A DNA stretch of 64,000 bases from Paraphaeosphaeria minitans (lineage: Eukaryota; Ascomycota; Dothideomycetes; Pleosporales; Didymosphaeriaceae), in contig WJXW01000005.1 of assembly GCA_015832175.1 (NCBI GenBank), forward strand, positions 62,001 to 126,000. Direction: 5' to 3'. Positions 1 to 11,390 of the stretch are shown here, piece after piece. The number at the start of each line of letters is the position of its first letter. The first letter of the stretch is position 1. The translations under genes and the position numbers were made by a program. Under the pieces are notes generated by a model. That model worked only from the letters and a program-made list of their open reading frames with translations. It was not told where the DNA came from and searched no databases.

Positions 1-3000
1 GCACGTGAAAAATACCATAGCGTCCTTGTCGTTGCCGCTTCTCGAGAGCAAACTGGGCTAGGGCGGCTCCGCTCTGTGGCTGCCAAGGTGTTTTGACGTC
101 GGGTCCCGAAGTGGACGAGCACCGCCATCATGATCACATTGGCTATGGGCTTCATTGTTGCGTAGGAGGAAATGATGTTCGCCGCTATGATGGCTGTGCG
201 CCTATGCCACCCTGTGCAACAGTGTCGAACTGGATCCCGTGGAATTCAGTCTTTGTTCGTAGCTTGGTGAGACCCCAAGGACGGAAAATATCCACTGGAC
301 GTGGTGGAATCACACAGATAATGCAATGCACAAGACAGTGTGGTTCCGGTTTACGATCCGTGGATAAGAAGTTCACCCAACGGCGACGCGTGCACCGCAG
401 GGGAAGCGGGAAGCTTGAGTGCGCCAGGGTCTAACCCTCTGTAAAACATAGCACCCTGTTAGAGTCTGCGCGTCTTCGCCAAATTATTGTCATGAAGAGA
501 GCCGCAAATATCCCGATATCACATCTAGGCCAATGTGGGACTCGGGGCGGGAGATGGACGCCCAGACGAGTTGGCTGGGAGGAGGTTGAAACCGGCATCG
601 AAACCGCCCTAAAGAGCCGCTTGTGTCGTTGCAGATGCCAAGAATCCCACGTAAAACACGCACAAAAACACCCCCACATAATCCATACCGACTGAGCGCG
701 AAAGTTGGCTTAGCCATCAAGGCTTTGGTCAAGGGCAACGTTGCGCAGAACAATGGTGGTTTAGCTCCCCTTCTAGCACGGTCTTGGTAGGTAGGTACAC
801 CGAATTGCGGCGCCAAGGTCGATGGCAAGGTTGCCGCCCAGGGCTAACTTGAGATGCTGAGGACTCACATCAGTTACAAGAAACACTTTCGCAGATACAA
901 GCATAAAGCTTATTCGTCCTTTGCCCGATTGTGCAGAGAAGCTTCTGCACACGTTCTATGCAGAGGTGCAATGTAGCGGCCACGATTGGTGCCCACACAC
1001 GCAGGGCTTGGAGTTCGAAGTCGGGTGTGAATTGTTTACTGTCCCTTTCCTACTCTTGCGGTGCAATTCTGTGAGACTGTGGACGACGGTACCATCTCGT
1101 CCTGTGGAGCTCTCCCTGCGCATCGCAATTCTGAGGCTGCGCCCACCGATTGCAGAGCAGATGCGCGCAGAATCGACTCTTGGCAATACAGTACACGCGT
1201 CGGTACACATGGAGAAGTCGCGCACGAGCAGGAGCATGGTGTTGATGCGTTGTGGTGGGAAGGGATGCTTGGCGACGGAAGAGTGATGTGAACAACACAG
1301 CTCGTGTCGGTGCAGGAAAGGGGTTGCGGACGCAGCGCGTGCCTCTCGGCAGGTATCTGGCTGTTCAACACCTCCACCAGATATCCGCATCACGATCCGT
1401 AACAAGGCGTACGGTATAACTCTTTACATTGTCGGTCAAGCATAGAGATCTTCAACAAGCTCGCCATGGCCACTTTTTTGTTGCAAACACACCACTTCAG
1501 AGTGAATACGGACGAGCAAGAGCTAGTACCTAGGCCGCCGAAGATTGACCTTGTCCTGGGAGAGAGAGGATTACCTAGGTAGTCGGCGAGCAAAAACTTC
1601 TACAGCGCGCTTGGCACTCTCTGCCCGTTACCCAACCTTCAGCAATTCATAGCCCGTCCAATGACACAGACTCCGTGGCGACCAAGCACCTTTGAAGCAG
1701 CACGAACCCCTGTGGGCACGGAGCTTAAAAACATCCTACGATATTTAGCACAGCGGAGCGGGGGCGAAGGCGGCGTGTGCAACAGCTCCGCTCCGCCCCA
1801 CTTGTATCAGGCACCCCTGACAAGTGGAGGCCTTATCTAGACGCTGGCTTACACCATCTCTTGGACTGAGGTTGGATTCTGGAATAATTGGAAGGTGGAG
1901 ACGGAGCCCAGCCGCTAGATAAGCCTACGCTATGCAATGACAGTGACCCAATTGCGTGAGCGCCAGTCACGACTCCTACTTCGGAATCTTGGGAGAAGAG
2001 ACGCCCCGGATATACAAAAAGAGTCCCCTGAATTACAAAGTGCAGCACAACTCCCACAGCGACAGCAACCTCTCCGCCCAACATCGGCACATTGTCTGGA
2101 AGGTGGTCGAGCCCTGCAATGAACGTATGAGGAAACTTATGTCATAGTAACGGACAGATAACTTATATCCGTCTAGGTCATCGTTCACCGTGGTTTTAAT
2201 CGTGCACTGTTGGCCTCTGCAACGCTGTGTCTTTAGGTTGTTATTGATCAACCTTGTAGAGTCCACCGCTTTCTGCAGCGCGTCTCCCTTCCAGCCAAAT
2301 AAGTAGTCACGATGCGTTCCATGGCCGTGACGGGTTGTACTGAGGGCGTCGCACAGCCGAACTGTATGCAGGCCCGAGAAGGTGCCCTAAGGGTGAGAGT
2401 GAGAGAAGGCCACTTCATTATTACAGGATGTAGTTGCGACAGCTTTCGAATGGCTCGGTCAAAGGCAACCTAGATCAGTTGAGGTGGTTTCCAGTGAAGA
2501 GATGTACAGCTCCTCCCGTGCAAGATGATGATCTTCTCTTCGGAAAAGCCGTGCTGGTCGTTACGGCAATGATGACAGCCGTCAATTGCAAGTGTATCTT
2601 CCCAACCATCGTCCACACTAGTAACGCGTGCCGCACTGTATTCACCACTCCCCCCGCAATTGAAGTTGTTTCTCTGCAATGAACTCACATCGGCATGATT
2701 AGATGTCTGCGCGCTTCTACAGGTCCAAGAGTCGTTACACGAGCTTCTCTAACGGCAGTGCTAAGATTGCTAAGAGGTGGCGACTAGATAAACGTTGCAG
2801 AGCATGTGGCCATTAAGCCATTGACAAAGATCCTTAGCCTTTGAAATACGAGCCTTGGTGTCCTGGTCAGAGATTGGGACCATAGCCAAGTATAGAGGCT
2901 TCGCGAATGTAATTTTGACCGTCATAGAATCGCGTAGTCTTCCAGCACATGTCTCAAGGTTTGGCAATATTACCAGTGGTTGTGAAAGGCTTACGCACAT

Positions 3001-3820
3001 ATGATGTGTCTCCGGCCACATCAGGAACCACCTGGTCGCGAAAGATAGATCACAACCCAAGGCATCATCGGTCTTGCAACAACACGGTTGCTACTTCCCT
3101 GGAAGTGGTATTTGAAGATGTACGTGCCGATGATCACAAGGTCGATGGCGATGCGGGTGAAAGTCGCCGGCGACGTCGAGCTGGATGACAAATCGGCTCT
3201 ACCGACCTAGTGGCTTGGCGTTGCACTGCTCTCTGAAGTGTGACACGATTCCGCCAACGCGATCACACTACACATCCGATGCCTTCGCGCGCTCATCCAT
3301 CTTCTCAGGTGGTTGATACCAGCCCTTGACGTGTTACGACATGGCAGCGTCACAGCGCGATTTCAGGAGCCGCTCTCGCTAGCAGCTCTCGACTATTGCC
3401 TCGCGATGTCTCTCGTACCCTCGAGTATCTCTGCGACTGATTCTCTACAATCAAGAGAAATTGGACTGCTATAACTTCGGTTTTAGGTCGTCCCGACCTC
3501 AATCTACTCGGATAACAGTCATGGACTTCTGTTGCACAACATGTTGACCCATGGCGGTATCGACTTTTCCCTCCGAGGTCGATGGCGCGAACGGTGGGCG
3601 ACCATCACACTCGACATTCTAAAGTCTGGCCGTTTTCACTTGCTAAAAGTTTCGATTACACGGCGCCCACGTGTGCAAACCTGGAGCTCAGCGCTATGGC
3701 TCCTGCGCCTACCTTCACCTCTCACTTTTAGCCCAACCCTAACCTCTCACTTTTCACCCACCCTATAATTCGCTGTCGAACAACATAGTCCATCGAACAT
3801 CCACCCGCAGCTTGGCGTGT

Positions 3821-3931
3821 GCTGAGATGGCCCATCGGTGATTGCAGGGAATCTGATTGCCTGTAATTCCTGGGTTAACCATCTCTTACCAGGTCAACCT
3901 GAGGGCGCGTGTTCGATCCTCACAATCAGCA
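3821..3931 (+). pseudogene. Degenerate tRNA-like sequence (possible tRNA relic or SINE head)
   Basis: A GCTGAGATGGCCC start, similar to the A-box region of class II (Leu/Ser) tRNAs, is followed after a hairpin-rich middle by a B-box-like GTGTTCGATCC and then AATCAGCA. The outer ends can pair over five of seven acceptor positions (GCTGA with TCAGC). The middle has a possible GGAAT/ATTCC anticodon-type stem and a CCTGG/CCAGG stem. The T-stem has two mismatches and the D-stem one, so a functional tRNA is unlikely. A covariance-model scan would settle it. Confidence 0.25.
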
Positions 3932-4774
3932 AACCGCTGTTAAGTCCTCTTAGCATGGCAGGTTTCTGAACGTAACTAGCCTTAATTGGCGCTGTAGAGT
4001 GCACTTTTTTGTTTTCTTTTTTTTTGTGTGTGCTATGCACAAGGTAGGTAGACACGTTCAGCTATACCTACATATGCAGCCGTAATTTGGCTAGATAAGA
4101 GATATACTACGTCTCCGCCCTCGACAAAATGACGCCGATCTTCTCCATTATTTGAGGTAGCGTTCTCTCCAACATCATTGTCTCAGAATGAGACCATGGC
4201 ATCATCAATTCATGGTAACTCACGAAGACCATACGCGTACGCCTCAGAGCTCTCGATGATTCGCCTGCATATGTTGCATCTACAACAACCCGCACAAACA
4301 GACTGCTCCTGCGTGACACGGTTCTCCTGGGATTAATTCTTCTGCTGGCTGAAATCCAAAGAATGCAACACGTCGGGTCACAGAGGCTGGAACCTCCAAT
4401 CCCCACTCAAGGTCTAGGTAGCGACCCAAGCTCCAGGCCTCTCGGGCAGTGCTTCTGCCCTCCTGCGTCTGCGTATTCCATGAGGCGCCCCATCTTCACA
4501 TATCAATGCCTGACATCGCCCAGCGAGCAAGGGCGATAGTGGTGGGCTGGTACTAGAACACAGCAACGCACTCAAATAGCTTCCTATGCGCTCTAGCTCT
4601 AGCTGCATTCCAGTTGTGAGGTGGACGTAGTGCTAGGGGCCTCTGGACACTTTCGCTGCGGAAACAGCCCTACGAAGACGCGTCCAGCCATAACGCCGTG
4701 CAGACCATTGGCACACCATCAGCCAGCGAGTGATTGATCACCTAATGGTATGGGCACATCAATTCCGGATAAAG

Positions 4775-4777
4775 CCT

Positions 4778-4808
<31 letters not shown>
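4775..4808 (+). repeat. CCTCAC hexamer microsatellite
   Basis: Almost six tandem copies of CCTCAC in non-coding DNA. It is the first of a series of hexamer arrays between 4.7 and 9.3 kb. Confidence 0.9.
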
Positions 4809-5526
4809 GTCGATGAGCCGAAATCGGGCCGTCGGGGACTCGCTTGCGTCGTCGGACGTCGCAGGGATGGGATGGAATGGGACCCTGAAATGGGTAAGGG
4901 CTAGGTACGTACCGGTAGATGGGCGGGCCGGGACAATAGGGGAGAAGGACAAGGACAAGGAAGACGATCCCACCGACGGGACAGCCGCATGGGGTCCGAA
5001 TCTCCGACCGCATCGTGAGGGAATGAAATGTCACGTCGAGGTGGCTCCGACTTGGGGCAGCACACGGTTCACGGTTCACGCACGGTAATGAATATGCTTG
5101 GGGCAGATGAGCATGGGGCGTCTCCACTGCACTGCACGCCGCACGGGCGTGCATGCGTACGTCTTCCATTACTCGTATTCCCTTTGCCGCCATCCAATCT
5201 CCCCATCCAAACCACCGCCTTTCTTTCCGCGCCCACCGCCGCCTCCTCTCGCCAAGATAGAAAGTAGATGCCAAACCGCGAGATGCACTTCGCTCAAGCG
5301 CCGTGTATTAAACGCATAAAATGATGTAAAAAGGATAGCTTTCGGCCAGACTTGTGCGAAGCTGGCCATGCGAGGAAGGACCGACGAGACCCAAGCAGCA
5401 GGGTATATGCAAAGGAAAGGACAGAAAAGCGCCAGTACATGTGCCGAGCGCTATGCATAAAGGACAACCGGAGGTGCAGGAAGGTGGAGATGCAGTCTGA
5501 CGCTCAGAGCTGCAGACGCGAGACGC

Positions 5527-6310
5527 TCATAGCAGAGTGAGCGAGGCGAAGATGCCGACCAGCGTGACAGCCATGCCGTAGCTGGCACCGAAGCCGACGA
5601 GCCTGGAGGCGGCACCGGGGGAGTCGGGCGAGGTCGTCTGGCCGGCGAAGCCCGTGGCGGGGAGGGTCGACGAGGCCTTGGAGTCGCTGGTGGCGGTGGA
5701 CTTGGCCGTCGAGGCGTGCGAGGCCGTCGACGAGCTCTTGGTGGCGTTGCCCTTGAAGGGCTCCTGGGCTCCGCACGGGTGGTCCTTGCGGCACGAGTCG
5801 GCGCAGTCGTTCTGTCCGATGCCGCAGGCGGCGACGCAGTTGGTGCCCCACTGCTGACAGATGTTGTACGGGAGGGTCTGGGTGTACTCGGTGAGGTTGG
5901 GAGAGATGCCGTTGTCGCACACGCACGTGGCTTTGAGGGTGTTCTGGTGCTGGGTTAGCAAGTGCTGGTATGAAGTGCACAGGCAAACAGGGACAGTTTT
6001 CAGGCAGCGATTTTCCTGTGCAGCGTTTCGGCGTGCACATATTCGTCTGATGATTGCTGTCATGCCTGGGTCGAGGAGGGCTCAGTCAAGAAATCGAACA
6101 GGTACGTACCGAATTACACTCGTTGCTGACCGTGTTCATGCTCGAGACGCCGGGCTGCTGCAGGCAGATCTGGGGGCATGACGCCTCCTGCTGCTCGCAC
6201 CAGTAGGCCCGGGTGGACTGCTGGACAGTGTCCGGGTCGATGGTGTACTGCTCCTGGGCGGCAGAAAAGGCAGCGAAGGCGAGCAAGCCGAAAGTGAATG
6301 ATGGATGCAT
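5527..6310 (-). CDS. Secreted GPI-type DUF7707-family cysteine-rich protein
   Basis: Two exons, 6310-6110 and 5949-5527, joined across a 160-nt intron with a GTACGT donor, a GCTAAC branch site and a CAG acceptor, encode 207 residues. The order is a signal peptide (about residues 1-18, ending AAFSAAQ), then a compact cysteine-rich domain with the TIDPDTVQQSTRAYWC start and the paired Cys pattern (CVCDNG, CQQWGTNCVAACG, CRKDHPCGAQ) of the fungal DUF7707 family. A Ser/Thr/Ala-rich stalk and a hydrophobic C-terminal tail follow, which looks like a GPI-attachment signal. The family is known from fungal cell-surface proteins of unknown activity, so I infer a wall- or membrane-anchored surface protein. 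The start is fixed by the signal peptide. A purine-rich GGAGGT repeat tract lies directly upstream. Confidence 0.85.
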
Positions 6311-6415
6311 GGTGACGGTGGAATGGGGTGGAATGGGGTGGAGTGGGGTGGAGGTGGAGGTGGATTGGAGGTGGAGGTGGAGGTGGATTGGAGGTGGAGG
6401 TGGAGCTGTAGAATC
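6311..6415. repeat. GGAGGT/GGATT purine tract in the 5' flank of the DUF7707 gene
   Basis: Imperfect tandem repeats of GGGGTGGAAT and then GGAGGTGGATT fill the 100 bases just upstream of the start codon of the minus-strand gene. On the sense strand this is a CT-rich tract, which in fungi is often part of the promoter or 5' leader. A length-variable regulatory role is possible but inferred. Confidence 0.8.
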
Positions 6416-7565
6416 GAGGTCAGTCCAAGTCTTTTTGTACGTAGCCGACTGTTGACAGGTGGAATGCACTTACCGTCCTTCGGAAGCAGGTGGGAGGCCA
6501 AGTATTACAAGGTGTATAGCTGAAGCGAAAGTGGCGTGTATTGAGAGGAAATCAAGAAACAGAGTGTCGGCAGCTGCGTGTCTCCCAAAGCGAATGACGA
6601 CCAAGGTGAGTAGAGAGCAGCGAGAAGCAAGCAGCGAGAAGCAAGCAACAAAGGTCCGGGGAGCAGGCCTGTTGATAAAGAAGGGAGAGAGCCAACGCTA
6701 CTGTGTACGCACCTACCCTCTGGCACGGACCCGCACTTGGATTGAGCATTCGCTAGTCCGGCGCCGCACCCGAGGCCAGACTCAAGAGTCAACACCATGC
6801 TTGTTTGCGGCATGGAGAGGGCGGCGGGGAGCTGAGAAGATGGCGGCGTGCAGGTGGGGTGGGTCCCGGTGCGGGTCAGATGGATGGCCGATGGTGCATG
6901 TTGTGCGTCGTGGAGGGGAGACAAGACGAGGTCGCAGAAAGGGTGCAGGGATGTGACGAGGGTGGGTCGATTGGCCACTGGCTCAGCGTGTCAATAGGTA
7001 GTAGATACTGGATAGTGAGGGTGTCTGCAAGTCAGGCAATAAGCTGTGGATAGTAAACACGTTAGGGTGTCTGCAAGTCAGTCAATAAGTTGTCGATGGA
7101 TTAGTGTGTCGATAAGTGAGGGTGCCGATCAAATAGTGTGTCGACAAGCTGGGGTGTCGGGTGTCGATAAATGAGGGCGTCGACAAGCGGGTGTCGACAA
7201 GTCAGGGTGATGGCGCTGCACGGCACGGGACCGCCCATTTTATGATAGTCGATCGCTTCGTCTTCGTCTTCGTCTTCGTCTTCGTCTTCGCCTTTCGTCT
7301 TCGTCTTCGTCTTCGTCTTCATCCCGGCCTGCTGCTGCCGGTGGCTTTTGCACTGTACTGAGTGACCTGCACTCCCTGGCCCCGTGGTTCCTGCCTCGCT
7401 GCCTGCCTGGCTCCGCGGTTCCTGCCTCTCTGCCTCCCTGGTTCCTGCCTCCCTGGCTCCCTGGGCTGCACTAGGTAGGTACGGTACACTATCGATACCG
7501 TAGAGGGGCGCACCTACCTACTTCGTACACCAGACACTCGACAACGGCCCACCCCCGCCTGATGG
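6416..7565. other. Non-coding stretch with degenerate minisatellite and CTTCGT array
   Basis: No gene recognised. From about 6990 to 7210 there are diverged copies of a GTGTCGATAAGTGAGG-like unit, including two close copies of an AGGGTGTCTGCAAGTC-type unit 47 bases apart near 7017 and 7064. Around 7255-7322 there are about ten CTTCGT hexamers. CCTGCCTC/CCTGGTTC pentamers follow at 7370-7470, and TAGGTAGGTA motifs near 7472 and 7513. Confidence 0.7.
7255..7322. repeat. CTTCGT hexamer array
   Basis: About ten tandem CTTCGT units with one CCTTTC interruption in the middle. It is non-coding and opens an in-frame poly-acidic chance ORF on the minus strand. Confidence 0.9.
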
Positions 7566-8559
7566 ATGGAGTCCCGTGATGCACCAGCCAGAGAGGAACC
7601 CGCCACTGCCACTGCGACTGCCACTACCACTGCCACTGCTACTACCACTGCCACTACCACTGCTACGACCATTGCCACTACCACTACCACAGCCACTGCC
7701 CGCCCAGAGCGCAACTCCATAGTCCCGCCCTACTGGCAACGGCACGACCGCAACCACAGCCGCTTGAGCTGCCACTCGGTCGAGGCTCGCCACCCCATCC
7801 GACGCGAGGACCACCCGGTCGACGCCCGGAACCCCATCCGCCGCGAGGACCACACCGTCGACGCTCGCGACCCCATCCGCCTCGAGGACCACACCGACGA
7901 GGGCTCGGAGCAGTGCAAGGCGCTCTGGGCCAAGCATGTCACCATTGACGATTACGTCGTCGTGGGCAGCGGCACCACGCCCGCCCTGGGCGCCTACGTC
8001 GTCTGGAACATCACCGTGGACACGCTAAACGTGAGGGCAGTAGACTACCCAACATGTTGCTCGCTCGACTGACGCCCTCGTCCACCAGGGAAGTCCCATG
8101 AAGATGATCAAGAGGTAGACCGGTCCATGCCCCTTCCACCGCATCGTGGGCATCCGCCGTGGCTGGCCCTACCTGACAGATGCCTGGCTGGCCCTACTTG
8201 ACAGATGCCTGGCTGACCCTGCTCCCCAGATACTCGGACTTTGACGATCTGCGCCAGAAGCTGGTGCACACGTTCCCGCACCTGGTGGGCTCCATGCCGC
8301 CCTTGCCACCCAAGTCCATCGTCTGTGAGTCGTCGCTTGCCGCCTCGCCCGTTCCGGAACCCTCGGTGTATTGATGCTCTGCAGCGCGCTTTCGCTCCAA
8401 GTTTCTGGAAAGGCGGAGGATTGGCCTCGCACACTTTCTCAAGTAGGTCCAAGGTGCATGCCGCTAGTCTGTGGTCGTCGCTCATTGTTTGTTAGCTGCA
8501 TTCTGCTGAACCCCGAGTTCGCCGGCTCGCCCGTCTTGAAGGAGTTTCTGTTTGAATAA
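7566..8559 (+). CDS. YPT35: YPT35-like PX-domain endosomal protein
   Basis: Five exons (7566-8030, 8089-8114, 8230-8324, 8385-8442, 8496-8559) give 235 residues. The first 45 residues carry an Ala/Thr run encoded by an ACTGCC-type repeat, then the family-typical PPYWQRH segment. A compact PX domain follows from WAKHVTIDDYVVVG through RYSDFDDLRQKL, the proline-rich MPPLPPKS loop, and RFRSKFLERRRIGLAHFL to the NPEFAGSPVLKEF end. PX domains bind PtdIns3P; yeast Ypt35 is an endosome/vacuole adaptor that recruits Vps13. That role is inferred from family similarity. All splice junctions rebuild the conserved reading without a gap, including a 26-nt second exon. The exact start is less certain because of the repeat-rich N-terminus. 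Confidence 0.88.
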
Positions 8560-8579
8560 TCCAAGTTTTCCTCTTCATC

Positions 8580-8960
8580 CCTTTTCTTCATGTGCATGTA
8601 TACCTTTTTTCGTGTACATGTATACCTTTTTCGTGTGCATGCATACCTTTTTTTTTCGTGTACACGTATACCTTTTATTCGTGTGCATGTATACCTTTTC
8701 TCGTGTGCATGTAAATATCTTCTTCGTGATCATGTAGAGAATCTATCCGTGTGCATGTAAACATCTATTCGTGATCATGTAGAGGTTCTATCCGTGTGCA
8801 TGTAAACATCTATTCGTGATCATGTAGAGGTTCTATCCGTGTGATCGTATACATCTTTTCTGTGGGTATGCATACATTTTATTTATATGCATGCATACAC
8901 TTTACTTGTATACATGTATACATTTTACTCGTGTGCATGTGGTAACCGATTCGTACATGC
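8580..8960 (+). repeat. Minisatellite of GTGTGCATGTATAC-type units downstream of YPT35
   Basis: Starting about 20 bases after the YPT35 stop, a TCGTGTGCATGTATACCTTTT-like unit repeats every 20-25 bases. It passes into a higher-order repeat of about 45 bases (GATCATGTAGAGGTTCTATC joined to GTGTGCATGTAAACATC) present nearly identically two to three times between 8730 and 8850. It probably lies in the 3' UTR or terminator region. The units contain alternating purine-pyrimidine palindromes (GTATAC, TGCATG, TGATCA). Confidence 0.9.
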
Positions 8961-9515
8961 GGTGGACTAGCACTTTGCCTGTGCATGGTCTCCTCACATG
9001 ATCTGTCAAGTCGCCATCGAGCCGCAGACCCCAGACCCCATGAACTAGAGAACCACCTAGTCTACATCTCTCGCCTTGCCCGCCGTCAGCCAACAGCAGT
9101 GGCCTTGTGTCGGAGATTCTGATGCCAATGTCCATGTCCATTTTGATGTCTGTGTCCATGTCCATGTCGGTTTCCCTATCCACATCCACATCCACATCCA
9201 CATCTATATCCAATCCACATCCACATCCACACCCCCATCCATACCCACATCCAAATCCAAACCCATATCCCTATCTAGCGAAGCTACTAGCAAGCTCTCT
9301 GCCCTGCCCTGCCGTCGCAATTGCATGGTGAAGCCTGCGGTCCGCATCCCACAGCAGCGTTCGAGCTCGGCCTGGCAGGCCCGACGGCACCCCTAACGCG
9401 AGTGCCTTTCACCAAGCCGCGCGCGCAGCACAGCACTCAATCCGTGGGCAGCCCGCAATCGCAATCGCAATCGCAATGGCTCGTAGTTCCCTCCGGTGAC
9501 CATGCGCCCAGCACG
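8961..9515. other. Spacer with CCACAT/CCATGT hexamer repeats
   Basis: No gene recognised before the ATG at 9516. From about 9127 to 9275 there are tandem CCATGT, CCACAT and CCAAAT hexamers. A CAATCG array (four copies) lies at 9458-9476. The reading frame of the next gene is open upstream of its ATG, so an additional 5' coding exon is possible. Confidence 0.6.
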
Positions 9516-11390
9516 ATGCTCAAGGCAATCAACACAATGGCCGACTTGATGCGGCCAGCTGCTGACGGCAGGACCGCGAGGCCCACCACCCACGACGACG
9601 TCGCAAAGCAGCCCGCCGTCCACCACGCGCAGCCCGCCGTCCTTCACGAGCAACCCATCCTCCACGACCAGCCTGCCATCTTCCACGACCTGCCCGCCCT
9701 CCTCCGCCCGCAGAACCCCATCCTCCACGACCAGCCCGCCCCCGCGCCTGCGGCTACGCGCCGCCTGTCCAGAACCCTCGCGCCGCCTGCAGAAGGCCCC
9801 AACCCACCCGACAGCCTGCGAAAGCGCTCCATCGCCCACGTCGATACGCCCGAGGCCCCGCCGCGGTCAAACACCAGACAAAGGCGCTCCTACGACGACC
9901 TGTCGACGTGGGCAGACGATGCTACAAAGAAGCTGCACAGCAATGTCGACGACGTCGCCTGCCGCCCGTCGACGCCCACGCCCACACCCACGCCCGAGGA
10001 CACGCCCGCTGCCATGGCCGACAAGAAGAGCCTCCGCAGCAAGGCCTCGGTCCGCAAACCCAGCGTGCTGGCCGAAATATTCACACCAGAGGGCTACGAC
10101 GACATCCTGGCGGGCTTCGATGCCGTCGACAGCGCCGAGACCAGTACGTCACGTTTGGACGACGGCATGCGACCAAGCTAACCCGCCGCAGACGCATCCT
10201 CGATAGGCAGCGACGACCAGATGACCCTCGTCGACGAGCCGCTCACCCCCGCCCAGCTCGCAGAGTACCGCGAGACCCTCAAACAGACGGCCACCCGGCT
10301 CGCAGGGTACCGCGAGACCCTCAAACAGACGCCCCTCCAGCTCGCAGACCTCAAACATACGCCCCCGGAACCCAAGCACGTCTACACCCCCCTCTCCCCC
10401 GAACACTACTCGCCCTACCTGCGTCTGCCTGCGACCGCAGACCCCCTCGCCGACGACGTCTACACGAAAGAGCACAAGCGCCACGAGCGCGAGGAGCGCA
10501 AGGAACGCAACTTGGACGTCGAGCGCCACCAGTTCCGCATGTCAAAGGCCCCGGCGGTGCTCGAGGAGCTCGAGGGCGACGACTGGCACAAGGTCTTTGT
10601 CATTGGCAAGAGCGTGCGCAGACCCTGGGAGCCGAAGCGCGCCCATGTGACCACCCTGCTGCGAACCGCCCTCGCGAGGCAGGACGCGTTTCGGGACATC
10701 GAGCTGAAGAAGCGGAGGAGGGAGAAGGAGAAGCGGAAGAGGGAGAGGGAGGGCACCGACGAAGACGACGACGACGACGACGACGGCGAGGACGAGCGTG
10801 AGCATCTTTCCATACCCCCTTCCAAGCAAACAAGACTGACAGATTGGTATTCAGACCCTAAACGCCGCCCGCCCCGCCCTCCCAGACCCTCGAATTCACA
10901 CCCCTCTCCAGCCCCAACATCACCCCCTAAGCGTCGCCCTCCACGCCCCCAAGGCTACCTCCTCGACATACCCCCCACACCTCTCGTCCCCGCCACCCCC
11001 TTCAAATCCTTCTACCCCAAAGGCCACCGTCCCGCCTTCCTCGCCACCAACAATAACCCCGATTCCACCACCACCACCACCAAACCCTCCCCACGCAAAG
11101 CCACGCGCTCCGCCGCCCCACCCCCCTTGGGCGTCCCTTTGCCTTCCATCCTGACGAGAGTCGACGACGAGGTGCTCCTCGACATGCTCAAAGCAGACCA
11201 GCAGTACGCGCGGGAGGGTCTGCCGACCGAGGAAGCCCTGCTGGAGGATGAGCGGAGCTTTGGCGTCTTCGTGCTCGGTGGCGAGTTCGTGACGGGCGCG
11301 TTTCTGCGGGAGAATGAGAGGATGCGGAGGGTGCGGCGGAGGACGAGGGCGAGTACGGGTACGGGCACGAAGGAGGCGACGAGGGAATAG
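9516..11390 (+). CDS. SAS4-domain (Something About Silencing 4-like) chromatin protein
   Basis: Exon 1 is 9516-10143 and exon 2 starts at 10192 after a 48-nt intron. A second likely intron at 10798-10854 is exactly 57 nt and free of stops, so both spliced (589 aa) and unspliced (608 aa) products stay in frame. The long, Pro/Asp-rich N-terminus is disordered. About residues 300-390 show the charged helix (KEHKRHEREERKERNLDVER) followed by LEELEGDDWHKVFVIG, which matches the SAS4 domain (helix then LQGxDWxxxxG). The C-terminus is Lys/Glu- and Pro-rich. In yeast, Sas4 activates the Sas2 histone H4K16 acetyltransferase complex. A nuclear chromatin role is therefore inferred. The start is the first in-frame ATG. 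Confidence 0.72.

Larger units (their letters stand above)
1..5526. other. Gene-poor left flank, no recognisable gene
   Basis: Both strands were read through and no open frame over about 150 codons looks like a known family. The frames present overlap one another on both strands, which is typical of chance ORFs in GC-rich DNA. Visible elements are a degenerate tRNA-like stretch near 3821-3931, a CCTCAC hexamer array near 4775-4808, a T-rich run near 4007-4026 and several TACCTA/TAGGTA motifs (785, 1570, 4045, 4900). No transposase or reverse transcriptase motif was recognised. A heavily decayed element cannot be excluded by eye. Confidence 0.5.

Noticed and set aside
4750..5088. Open frame of 112 codons with Ser-Pro repeats
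   Set aside because: The SPSPSP stretch is simply the CCTCAC array translated. No conserved block follows, and several other frames are equally open.
6459..6956. 165-codon plus-strand frame upstream of YPT35
   Set aside because: Arg/Gly-rich text with no domain, overlapped by an equally long minus-strand frame; typical GC-rich chance ORF.
9908..10801. 297-codon Arg-rich frame
   Set aside because: Shadow of the SAS4-domain gene in another frame; arginine and proline excess with no conserved motif.
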